Assembly (NCBI GenBank): GCA_944472155.2
Contig: OX235277.1
Location: 27,538,804 to 27,602,803, forward strand
Source: Trichobilharzia szidati
Lineage: Eukaryota; Platyhelminthes; Trematoda; Strigeidida; Schistosomatidae
Direction of reading: 5' to 3'
Length of the DNA: 64,000 bases
Shown here: piece by piece, positions 10,653 to 20,716 of the stretch
Layout: each line of letters begins with the position of its first letter
Numbering within the stretch: the stretch's first letter is position 1
Program-made: the position numbers and the translations under genes
Notes under the pieces: model-generated
The model's database searches: none
Told to the model about the DNA's origin: nothing
What the model saw: the letters and a program-made list of their open reading frames with translations, nothing else

Positions 10653-11963
10653 GTTGTTCTAATATTAGCTATTTTTATACTTCATAACTCTTAAGGGAAA
10701 CCTAATTTCTTAGTCTTTTGTAGTAACCCACTTGTTCACTAGTATGATGATAATATTGCTAACGATGTCCTCTGGTATTATTGTGCCATGTGACCTAATG
10801 GGAAGCACTTGTCATGAAAGCTGTTAATGTGCAGCATACTGTATGATTGGGACGGAGTCAAAGCAATCCAATATTACAACTGCAGTCATTGTAAAAGGTC
10901 TCAGAGCTTAATGTCAAAAAAGGAGGGAGGGTGGAGCATGCTGATCAGCAGATTTGGTAGTGGTCACAAATGTGAATCGCTCCGATCTGTAGGACAGCAA
11001 CATGCATTATTTTGGCAGCTCGAGAACTAAACATGAGTTTAGATACTAAATGTATAAAAAAATAGACTTTAAAAAAATTAATTGAAAAAATAAAACAATA
11101 ATGACTGTACAGTTTTAGCTTGTAAAAAAATAACAATGCTTTCGCTCCTAACATCTACAAGCCTGCTCAGTTTCTTGTCAAGATGCTATCCCATGGGCCA
11201 TACACAAGTTCGCCAAACATCCAACAGGTTCTAGTCCTTCTAGCCACTTCTCTCTGAAATGTTACTTATATACTTCACAATAATCCTTCTACCTAATTAC
11301 TATAATACTCTATTTTACCTCAACTTCCTAGCACTTTAATGAAGCTGAAATTTTTTCCCTCTTCTCATTTACACCCTTTTCTCGCGTAAAGTTCGGTTGC
11401 TCTGATGATAAAAACAACAACACTCATGTTTGAGAATAAATATATTTTCATAGCGTCATAGTTTTCCATGGTAAGACCAATATGGTTAGCATCATACATT
11501 GCAAATGTGTATTATCATTTCAAGTACTACATAGCTTCTTGTATTTATCTTGTAAATATACTTTTAATAATGTATTATTCATAATTGCATTCTATACCAT
11601 TTTGCAGCTGCGCCAGATTTTCTTCAATTCCTAAAATAGCGTCCAAGCATTTGAAGGCATAGCACTCACACAAATATATGTTGTTTATCGACTGGTCATA
11701 ACTATCATCGGGAAATGGAACGAATTTCGGGTTGTCGCTCAACTTCGATGGTGACCTTCGTGAAATATTTACAAATTAACATTTATAAGAATCTGTTCTG
11801 ATTGCTTGTACTATAACTCAACAATATGAACTTTTTGAAAAAGTGACAATGTATGCTAATTAACAATTGTTATTCGTAACATAATTGATCGTGCCTGTAA
11901 AAATGGCATGCATTTCATGTAAACTTACCCGTTTATACGAAATATATATTATTATTATTATTA

Positions 11964-12741
11964 AACATTCAAAGTCGGCCAGGTTAACTGAGAAAAAAAC
12001 TGTTCCTATCGGTTGGCAATCTGTTCTGGGTCAAACGAAGGGGTGAAAAGGCGCCCAATGCCATTATTTAGGGGCCAGAACGTCAACTAAATCTACTTCT
12101 TCAGCCACTAACTTTATTTAATTTTGGCCGCCTCCCATCAGTCCTCATTTACACAGCAAACGCTACAACATTTCCTGAACTTTTAGCTTGATACTGATAT
12201 ATACACAATGTGATGGAGTAAAGGAGTCATTAGGTTCAAAATTTAAACGAATATTTTTGCATTTCACAGTATCGTAATAGTATATTTGGCCCATGTAACA
12301 AAGCTCTTTCCCCCCAAATGGATTTGTATTCGCTAGCAATCATCCCATCATATCAGCAATGATTTCTGTTTTCGTACATTGAGCACAGAATACTTCCGGT
12401 TTTGAGACAGAGAACATCAGTAATATGAGCACAGTGTGCGATATTGTGGTGAACCTGTTTCTCAGATGGCCTTTATTTTGAGGAAACATAAAACTGCTAT
12501 AAGATTCCCATTTCACAAACATAATTTAGGCTCACATGTTCAAGGAGGGTTATATCAGAAAACTTTATTTTTATTTTTTTTATTTTTTTATTTTGGTTAC
12601 AGCTTGATGCCACACAGTATTTTCGGTACAAGTATGGAATTTTCAGCATGGATATCGGTAGCCCAAATTTTGCAGGCCGACCATAGATATCGGGTATGCG
12701 TCGGCAGGGGATCGAACCCCGGACCATGTGCATGGTCGGCG
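11964..12741. repeat. Right copy of 778-bp perfect direct repeat
   Basis: Identical to 3865-4642. Here the sequence continues past 12741 into the complete head of the SINE, so this copy carries the uninterrupted target context. The left boundary abuts the LINE (ATT)n tail. Confidence 0.9.
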
Positions 12742-12770
12742 AGAGTCCTAACCACTGTGCCACCGACGCA
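12563..12770 (-). mobile_element. Complete tRNA-derived SINE
   Basis: The minus-strand head (12698-12769) folds like a tRNA: a perfect 7-bp acceptor stem (GCGTCGG with CCGACGC), an A-box-like TGGCACAGTGG, an anticodon-like arm GACCA/TGGTC, and a T arm GGGGTTCGATCCCC that contains a B box. An unrelated body and an A/T-rich tail follow. It is a SINE rather than a tRNA gene because body and tail follow without a CCA/terminator context and the same unit recurs. Its 3' body matches the 3' end of the LINE at 37.5 kb. Confidence 0.85.
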
Positions 12771-13576
12771 GTTAATTTGCATAAGTCCTATTGAGGATCA
12801 AGTTGTGATGTAAATTCACATGAAGCAAAAGATTATGAATGCTGCGCTCCCTCTTCATCACAAGAAAATTAACAGTACATAGGAATTAATTCACAAAATT
12901 TTCAATATTAAGTGCTTTAAGGACGAACAGAAGCTTTTTCCACTTCAGTCTCATATAAATGAAGTTGTGGAGAATATGTGTAGACTCCAGTAGGAATGCA
13001 TTTGGCATGGAAACTTCATAGTGAAACCAGAAGTAGGTATGTCTCACCAAATCTTATGCAGTTCCTGGGTTGATGTGATGTTCCTCACGTGCTTGTTTAA
13101 CAATTGCTGATGATAGCAATCAAGTTGAAAGCATAGCTCATAATTCCAAGAGGTGTTATCGTTTGTATTCCTGACAGTTCATCACTTACTGAATTTATGT
13201 AGACGCAAAACCCCACTTCGAACTTTGAGGAAATACTAAATAAGAGTTAATGAAAAAGCAGTACGGCAGCCTTACAAATCACAAAGAAAATATAATCCCT
13301 ACTTGATTGCTCCCTCTATCCTTCTGAATTCCTCAATGACTTACTACATCTGAGTATGCATAGCATACCGTGTTGTCAAGGCCCTAAACTTGCGTTAACA
13401 GGGTGTGTACTTTAGCGCCGGTTTTGAGTAAGCTTTTGTCTTTTCATTTAGTCATTCAACCTCATGTGCATTAGCATGAGGCTGTGTCTGAAAGATAGAG
13501 GCGGTTCTTGTTTGTTCCCACCATTAAATCCACGGAGTAGTAGTGGCCATCTCCCCGCGTTAGGCATACCCTTTTT
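12771..13576. other. No feature recognised
   Basis: Non-coding by eye. The only structure seen is a small perfect hairpin near 13459-13481 (CCTCATG/CATGAGG). Confidence 0.4.
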
Positions 13577-13947
13577 AAAAGTCAATCTGAACGAAGAATA
13601 TTCTTTTCAATAATTTCCTTTTGTACTAGCCACTCACCCAGCACTTTTTATAACCTTGAACTGACTTGTCAACTTTCCTACCCCACACTCTACTAATCTA
13701 TTATGATTCATCACCACCATTGTCTCCCGTTTTACAATATTTTGTAATCGAATTCAGCCTGGCACGTTTGTCACACAAATACGACTATTTATTTTGACAC
13801 CCCATAACTAATCTGTTATCCTGCGTTAAAAATGTATCCTCCGCATAACTGGCCTTTATTGTAACGACAACAAATATTATATTTTAGAATTGTAAGAAGC
13901 TGAAGAGAAATTATTGAAAAGAATATTCTTCATTCAGATTGACTTTT
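13577..13947. mobile_element. MITE-like element with 41-bp terminal inverted repeats
   Basis: The sequence at 13577-13617 is the reverse complement of 13907-13947 with one mismatch in 41. The 371-bp unit has no coding capacity, and its short length with long terminal inverted repeats suggests a non-autonomous DNA transposon. The target-site duplication is unclear (possibly TTAA/TA at the AT-rich edges), and the autonomous family is unknown. Confidence 0.6.
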
Positions 13948-14199
13948 AATTCATAATATGGGAATTTTCCACACTATCAAATCTTATACCCTTTTTACAC
14001 GATGTATTAACTCACTGGAATTCATGGTATGAACGACTGCTTTCAATAGATCATCTTGCATGCCTAGTCTGTTCCAGCTTTAAGGTTTTGTTCGACTTCT
14101 TAGTTAAAAATAAATGAAAACGAAAGAGTGAAGGAAAATTTATGAAAATCACACCGTAGTGGTACATTTCAATGTGTAATTATATATTACAGAGCTTAC

Positions 14200-14352
14200 G
14201 AAAGTAATCAGACGAAGTAGTCCCCTACATGATAGATGTTCACATTCGGCAGCTACTGGTGCAGTGTGAGAGGTGGCGGCGTCGAGTGGTTTGCTAGCTT
14301 CAGCTGGCTTTGACGCGCTGTTAGTATTTCTCCTAACAGCTGCAGATGTCAT
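14200..14352 (-). CDS. Candidate first coding exon, unknown protein
   Basis: 51 codons from ATG to a strong donor (TTC followed by GTAAGC), starting MTSAAVRRNTNS and ending RGLLRLITF. The segment is Ala/Ser/Pro-rich and more GC-rich than its surroundings. No domain is recognised, and the next exon on the minus strand could not be found. It could be a chance frame. Confidence 0.3.
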
Positions 14353-16312
14353 GCGATGAAAATGATAAAATGACGGTTGTAGATGACTTTACAAGGCTGA
14401 AGCCTCTTTAATCTCGCCCACTGTCTTTTTGGGTGAAAGCGAAAACAAGCATGGGGACATGCAGTGTCCGCAAGATGCTTGAATCTGCGATGCTTACTCA
14501 GATCGAAAAAGAGATAAAAGGATGAATCATAGGAGTTCTAGGGACATGTTAGAACACATACAATCGAAGTAAACATTGGGCGCGTCGGCTATATACGTTG
14601 TTATAATACACTATTACATATCACATTATGCGGCAACATGTGACTAGAATATTTTGGTTTCGTAGATTATCAAAATAATATTGATCTAAATTAGAATTCA
14701 ATTTGCTGCTCAGCTTTGCATATACTAATAGCCTGAAATTATGGCTAGGCAGCTTGGTACGCCTCAGATACAAAGAGCTGTTCCATATGGTAGTAGAGTG
14801 CAGTGTGAATGGCAGAACTGGTATCGCAACTATCTCTTCATGACTCCCTAAACTTTGGTTTCCTGCCCAGTCATATTGCGATTTTCTGCTATATCTCTCC
14901 ATTTTTGAATGTTTTTTCCTCAATAAACTTGCTTTATTTTATAAGATTTTCCCCTATTAGTTTATTTTCCCCCACCTTGTAAGATCCACTCATAACAACA
15001 CAATCACAGACCATCGAGCTTCCGTCATAATAGGGTGAGGATATGCGTTATCTCGTTTCATATTTACCTCGCTTCAGGTTTCCTCGTCTTTCATTGGCTT
15101 GAACAGTGGCGGTCAAAAGGATTTTTGATCTGTCATAGGTAGGTGCTATCGTGTGCTGTATTGTGTGGTTGTATTATGCGTGGTTTGCAAGCAACTGGGA
15201 TGAATATAAATGTAACACTTGACTATTCTAAAGTTGTTTCACTGTTTTTTATACAGATGCAATGCTCTTTTCGTTATAAACTCTCTTGAAACTGGTTAGG
15301 CATTACGGTGATTATCAGTGACTACAATCCCGTGGGTCCCAATGTATTACTTGAGTTGTGGTTGAACATACATTATTTTCAACTTCGATATTTCTCACTT
15401 ATATAGTCTGGTATCCTGTGTTTCTTGTGAATTAACTGTGACAAGCTGTGACCACAATGTGCTTCGTTTACGAAGCCTTTTTATAGAATTTCATCGCACG
15501 TAATCAGTGCGAGGAGAAGCAACACATATTTAAGAAGCTCCAGACGCATTGGAAGACTTTCAAAAAGCGAGGACCTTATAAATTGCTAACATTGACGACT
15601 TTTTCCACATACCAGTATGTGGCTACGTTCGCATGCAAAGGATAAATCGGCGAAAGAGACATTGTATAGTAGTGAGACAACATTGTGGAACTTTCATCTA
15701 GCGTGTATGTTTCTCTCTGAAATTTTTGTCCCTTAGACCACTAACAAAGTATTCTTAAATGTATTCTTGTAGTATGATTCGATGGCGCAATTACGGGCAG
15801 TTAAAAATATTACTTACGCGTAATATCCATGATATTTTCTGCACCATCAATGTGCTCCACATTTCAAAAGAAGTGTAAACTAAGATGACTTAATTTATCG
15901 AATACTTAAGTCATATGGGGTCATGTATGTTACTTATGTAAATGCTTAATTTGTGTAACTGATTTTAATCTGTATCACTTTTAGGTATGTTGAACCGTAA
16001 TGAGGTCTGTCAGTTAGTTAAATTCAGGGGAAGCAGATGTATTCGAATTCGGACAAAGACATATGAAAAACACTGACGAGTGTTTTACGACTTATGACCA
16101 GATACATTTGCATAATCGGTTGTAGGAATTGATCCCTCATTCAACAACAAGTGAAGGTAAGTTCACTCCTTGACTTACAACAATACAGATATTCCTTTTT
16201 CCAGTTTGTGGTACCGGATAACTTTGGATGTGAGCGTACAGTTCTGTTTACTTGAATTGCGGAATAATTTAAACTTGACGCAATTTGGACACTGGGCAGT
16301 TTCAGTCGAGTA
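14353..16312. other. No feature recognised
   Basis: Several modest open frames (for example minus strand 14621-14923) carry no recognisable motif or splice structure. A perfect 8-bp-stem palindrome lies near 15609-15626 (CCACATAC/GTATGTGG). Confidence 0.4.
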
Positions 16313-16509
16313 ATGGAAGATACTTTCCAAACGAAGACTTCCGTCTTTCACTGTACTCAGTCTATACATGTAAATAAAATTGTGGGCGTCAGAGCGAAAT
16401 TAAATTTTCTATCTATTATTACTAATGTTCTTGTGTTCTATTTGTTCTGCATGCAGTTGGGGTACGGCATGCTAGACTCGTACTCCCTAGGATATGAACT
16501 CGTTACTAA
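16313..16509 (+). CDS. Candidate pair of small exons, unknown product
   Basis: An ATG frame (MEDTFQTKTS) runs to a possible donor CAT/GTAAAT near 16369. After a pyrimidine-rich tract ending GCATGCAG at 16454-16456, a 54-55 nt block (LGYGMLDSYSLGYELV) ends at a consensus donor AAAC/GTAAGT. The strong acceptor and donor around the second block are the main evidence. The size would fit the small exons of parasite secreted-protein genes, but there is no homology to support this. Confidence 0.2.
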
Positions 16510-16510
16510 A

Positions 16511-17290
16511 CGTAAGTGCAATTCTGTAGGAACAATATCGGTCGATATAAGTGGTGAATTATAAGTACTTTATTCAAGCCTAAACATCCGCCTAAATGAC
16601 GTGATTACGTCTCCTAGCCATAGGTAAATCTGTAAGGACCAATTACAAGATAACCTAACCTCTGCATTTGAAAAATAAGAATAGAACTTAGGCACTGCGA
16701 GGGAGTTCGATTTCGTATGAAGTGTATTCAAAAGTAGTGCACTACTATTATTTCACCTAAAGCGTGACGTCAATCCATATTATTATACTACAAAATGAAG
16801 TCTACAAGAGGCGAATAATTGAGTAGATGGAGATGTGGCCACCGTAGTAATATTTCGCTTACAGTGAATTATGCTACCAATCCCTTTCTCAGGTATCGTT
16901 GATAAGTCAATCCTCCATCTCTTCATGATGACAAATTTAGTTTCACTCAGATAGAATAAGAAAAGTACGGTAAGCAGGATGCTAAATATATTTAATAAAA
17001 AATAATAAAAAGCAAATGTCTTTACGAAACTGTTGGTCGTAATTACTTCGGTTATGTCGATTACCTGTGACCAGGTTGGCTGACGTTACCCAACGCCTGC
17101 AAATAAGTGAATAAAGTGTATTTTTAATCTCTGAAGTTAGAAAAAAGTAATATAAAAGTTAAACGCTTTATATTTGCCTACCTCTACTGAAAAAGGTTCA
17201 TTCTCCTTTCCCATTCTTTGGTCATGACGGCATTCTTCTGTGGTTTTCACTGTCACACACATTGTTCATCTTATAAAGTATAGAACTAAG
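16511..17290. other. No feature recognised
   Basis: AT-rich, no long frame, no recognised repeat. Confidence 0.4.
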
Positions 17291-17790
17291 CAAATAATAA
17301 CTTGATGTTGCATAAACAGGTCTTTACAAGGAATGCATGCCATTTCTGCAGGCACAATGAGTTATGTTATAAATTACAATCGCGAAGTATCATAAATTAA
17401 TACTTTTTCAAGAGTTTAAATCATTCGATTACTGTAAAAGCAATCAGAACAGGTCATCATAAATTTTAAATTGTAAGCCCTTCACGAAGAACGCCGTATA
17501 TTTAGGTATGTGCAATGCCCTCACGTGATTAGAAGCTATTTCAGGACGAGAACAACGTCCAGAGAAGCTGCATAAATTACGATCACGGATAATAAATCAT
17601 TGAAAGTACGCCTACAAGATATATACGGCAAGCGGCTACAGAGTCCTTGGAATGGTAGTACACATTTTCGATGTTTAATGCTAACCATTGGTCTGAGCAT
17701 CGAAACCATGACGTTTCCGATGAAGATATACCTTTGTTTTAGTGTTTTTCATGAAAGCAACCAGGCTTTAAGCAAGCAACAAATATGAAC
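17291..17790 (-). mobile_element. 5'-truncated inverted copy of the CR1-like LINE 3' UTR
   Basis: Read on the minus strand it aligns, with substitutions and small gaps, to about 11400-11960 of the 7.3-kb element. Shared blocks include GAATGCATGCCATTT, AAGCAATCAGAACAG, ATGCTAACCAT and TTCACGAAG. It ends near an AATAATA tail equivalent. It is an older insertion of the same or a sister family. Confidence 0.75.
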
Positions 17791-18036
17791 AAACAGTAAT
17801 TTTTAGATTTAATGATGGCCTAGGTAGTTAAGATAAAACAAAGTATAATAGTGCGTGAATGAGATCATCATGAGGTAGATAAGTGATATTTTAGTGAGGA
17901 GTGAACTAAAAGATCTGGAAGATTAGAGTCCCCAAGACAAGCTGCCCTGTAAGAACTCTCACGAATTTTTGTAGGGGCCATAGGGAAGTATTGATGTTTT
18001 GCCGTCATTCTGAACTTTGGAAGATGGTTTACACAT
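17791..18036. other. No feature recognised
   Basis: Short non-coding stretch between the LINE fragment and the coding-like block. Confidence 0.4.
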
Positions 18037-18506
18037 CTAAATGACAGTAATTATGGAAACTGGAGTAACACTTTCTGTTTGTTCAGAGTATTTCCCTTGA
18101 CACCGTTTCTCATCAACAATTTGCAGCATTTCTAGAGATTTTATGTGAAGTTTGATTTCGTCTTTTTCATCAATTGTCCCCTCACGCACAATAGCATGCA
18201 GCAACCACATATTCTCATACATTGTAACATGAACATCATAAAATCCCTATTGATAACCATCGCCAAGCGTTTATCCTCATCCGTCATAACATAAATTCTG
18301 AATCTAATGAACAGCCATCCGTCCGTTCGTTCGTCTAACAAGGTTACAGTAAGTGACTTGTAACATAAATCATATAGGATTCCAAACGAAGGCAATGAAT
18401 ATCTTCCAGCATCAGGAAAAGGTAGCAAAAGACCGAATTGTTTCCAAAGGTAGATCTCAAATAGGTTTACTTTTCCACTTGAAATTAACACAGCTACCTT
18501 CAACAT
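18037..18506 (-). pseudogene. Coding-like remnant, unknown protein, frameshifted
   Basis: Two overlapping minus-strand frames read like pieces of one protein. The first contains YVMTDEDKRLAMVINRDF. Near 18220 the better frame shifts to one containing MYENMWLLHAIVREG, then DEKDEIKLHIKSLEMLQ. It is charged and helical, unlike the low-complexity frames nearby. I do not recognise the family. It could be a retrocopied host gene or an unfamiliar mobile-element protein. It abuts a PLE. Confidence 0.3.
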
Positions 18507-18562
18507 AAGAATGCTCTAATCACTGCTTCCAGGATCTGCAATGAGCAGAACCGCGCAAATTA

Positions 18563-19130
18563 ATGCATTCTAAGTTTGGAAGATCTGAAGTCACAAATGT
18601 AAAACAAATCACAGTGGGAAAAAAGCCAATCTACTTTCAGCTTGATTATAAATGTGAAAACATTGCAGCGATGATCAACGGAAGGCTGGGTACATCACTA
18701 GCCATAGTCTATCCTGCAGCTAAGCTCGTCGCCGTCTGTCGAACAACTTGCTCTTTGGTGCAATCAAAAATCGATAGATGTCCTTCTCATGTTAACTCCA
18801 GCTATATATATATATATAAATATATACAAATTTACATGTATCTGCGGGAGCAGTTACATCGGAAGAACAGAAAGAAGGGCATATCTACGATTTTCTGAAC
18901 ATGTACCAAAATGCTTAAGTCTAAAGGGAACAAATGCTTTGAACAGTGCAATTGCCAGGCATCTCCTCGACACAGGTCATGAGGTTGACGTCAAAAAGTC
19001 GTTCAAAATTATCAGCAGGCAAAAGAGATCAATTCTCCTTAAGTTTGCTGAAGCCCTTTCCATCAAGCGCCTGAAACCTGATCTATGCGTCCGGAAAGAA
19101 GCGGTCATTAGTCTTTCTTTGCCCTGGTAA
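18563..19130 (+). pseudogene. Penelope-like element, RT tail plus GIY-YIG endonuclease
   Basis: The first frame carries the RT thumb-to-linker segment (YPAAKLVAVCRTTCSL). The second carries the GIY-YIG nuclease (CGSSYIGRTERRAYLRFSEHVPK, then AIARHLLDTGHEVD) and ends LCVRKEAVISLSLPW and a stop. A (TA)n expansion near 18805-18830 lies in the linker exactly where the reading frame is lost. It is truncated at the 5' side; the core RT is absent. Confidence 0.8.
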
Positions 19131-19571
19131 CTGAATAATTTTCATCTCTCTTCCATCCGAATGCAAACGCTTATCTGTTTCCATTGTGTGTGATTATTAC
19201 TATTTGGAATAATGTTTAATATTACATATATATGTATATATTATTAGTGTGCACGTATATTGATCGATTGATTTTTGTTTAAAATGAACTCTGTGCAAGT
19301 TTGTTCAAAATTGTTTTTGTACATATATTTAATAATGTCTTTGCCCTGTAAGCAGCTGACGAGAAGGCAACGAGATAAAAGATGGTACCACTTTATTCTA
19401 CTAAAACTGTAGTTCTTGCTTTGTTTAAATTCATTAAGGGGAATATATGTATGACTTAATAGTTATGCATATCCATTTTTGTGCACTCACTGGTTTTTTA
19501 TCACTTACGTGTAAAAGTCACATATATGAAATCACATTTGAATCTTCTAGTGTCATTTCAATCTGAAAAGC
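19131..19571. other. PLE 3' UTR / junction with decayed LINE
   Basis: AT-rich sequence following the PLE stop. The exact PLE end and LINE start cannot be placed. Confidence 0.4.
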
Positions 19572-20375
19572 ATGTCTATCAAATGGGACCACTTTGGAGG
19601 AGTTATATGCCAATTTCCAGTTGAAGAGGGAATTCAGTGGCAACTGCAAGAGATGGTTCACAGCATGTGCACAAGCCTAACTCTTGCAGCATACAAGCGC
19701 TGCTGCAGACATCTGGCAAAATGTCTGTGCAGTGAATTCTGTAGTATGACTAAGTTTCGAATTACGGAAGTCACTGCCACTCTCAGTGGAGCTCTTAAGT
19801 TCCTAGGCTGCAAAGGTCCTCCACCACAGGGGAAGAGCGACCACCGCTAAGACATCGATGACGTGGCTGGCGTCATCGAAAAAGTGATTCACGTTCCTGA
19901 CACGTCTCTGTCAGGGAGTGATTGCCCTTCAGCACAGAAAGGAACCCACAAAGTTCCAGACACTTATGCTGTCCCCACAATACCGGATAAGCCAACCAGT
20001 GACAGTAGTGGAGTGAATAGCACGAAGAAGAGGAGTACCAGGGGTCGAAAACCCGCAGCTCAAGTCATCCAGAGACTTGCAGATCAAGCCTCATCGACAC
20101 CGGTGGATAGCAGGCAGACAAAATGGACTACGATTATCGAGGAGGACGCTAATGAATGACGTAATGTGGTGTCTCGCAAAAAGCGAGATAAGGAAAACGT
20201 AGTGGCCACACTATTCACGAAGGACGTAAAGACGTTTATGCAGAAGGGCAAGAATGCCATGGCAGGCAAACGTGATCTCTCCACAGGTCGCTCATTTTCC
20301 ACAAAGTGGAAGAATCACCGGCCTCGAAGGCCAGGTTCGAGTATGACCTTAACTTCGTCAAGCTCCTTTTAAATA
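19572..20375 (+). pseudogene. Decayed CR1-like LINE, ORF1 remnant
   Basis: Three consecutive open pieces (19572-19850, 19863-20159, 20166-20372) separated by stops. The first ends in a Cys-rich segment (CRHLAKCLC). The later pieces are basic and Ser/Thr-rich, ending with RRPGSSMTLTSSSSF. By position and composition this is the ORF1 of the ORF2 remnant that follows. Confidence 0.5.
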
Positions 20376-20716
20376 AGCTACTGCCATTAACAGTATCAGG
20401 CATAACCATACAGCTTGTATAGAATCGGCCAAAAGCCTGACCCCATAGTAAATCAGCTTGTACGCTTCCCCAAAGTCCCACTTAACTCCAAAGAAGAAAG
20501 GGAAGCCATTCTAAGCAACTCTTAAACGATCAGGCAGATACGTCCGTGCCGACTTATGCGTAACAGACCGTGTCAAAAGACAGCCTGCCCCCATAGATTA
20601 GGCTAAGGACACGAAAACGGCGAAAAATCTAAAGATCGAGGGTTTTCGGGTAGTCTGAGTTCGAAGTTTGGCGATCCTGGAACTTCTGTGGGTAGGCCAC
20701 GGAAGCACAAACTTAC

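Larger units (their letters stand above)
4643..11963 (+). mobile_element. CR1-like non-LTR retrotransposon, apparently full length
   Basis: A 7.3-kb element bounded exactly by the two 778-bp direct repeats. Order: 482-bp 5' leader, gag-like ORF1 (5125-6759), endonuclease plus reverse transcriptase ORF2 (to 9794), a 2.17-kb 3' UTR and a short (ATT)n tail at 11946-11963. Both frames are uninterrupted, and the flanking duplications are identical, which suggests a recent insertion. The endonuclease type and RT motifs place it in the CR1/Jockey superfamily; this is from motif reading, not a phylogeny. The 3' boundary is supported by a diverged, 5'-truncated inverted relative at 17291-17790 whose homology stops near the same point. 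Confidence 0.9.
9795..11963 (+). other. LINE 3' UTR, unusually long (about 2.17 kb)
   Basis: No coding frame is recognised after the ORF2 stop. The stretch runs without an obvious boundary to the (ATT)n tail. It contains a diverged internal duplication, and its last ~550 bp recur inverted at 17291-17790. A nested, unrecognised element cannot be excluded. Confidence 0.6.

Noticed and set aside
3865..12741. 778-bp direct repeats as LTRs of an LTR retrotransposon
   Set aside because: They do not start TG or end CA, no primer-binding site or gag-pol lies between them, and the interior is a LINE with its own tail at the right boundary.
12698..12769. Functional tRNA gene
   Set aside because: The cloverleaf is followed by a SINE body and tail, and a 5'-cut copy lies in the left repeat.
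14621..14923. 100-residue minus-strand frame
   Set aside because: No motif, splice signal or biased codon pattern convincing enough to call a gene.
15609..15626. Perfect palindrome as an operator or replication site
   Set aside because: Isolated, no related copies or gene context; expected by chance at this length in 64 kb of AT-rich DNA.
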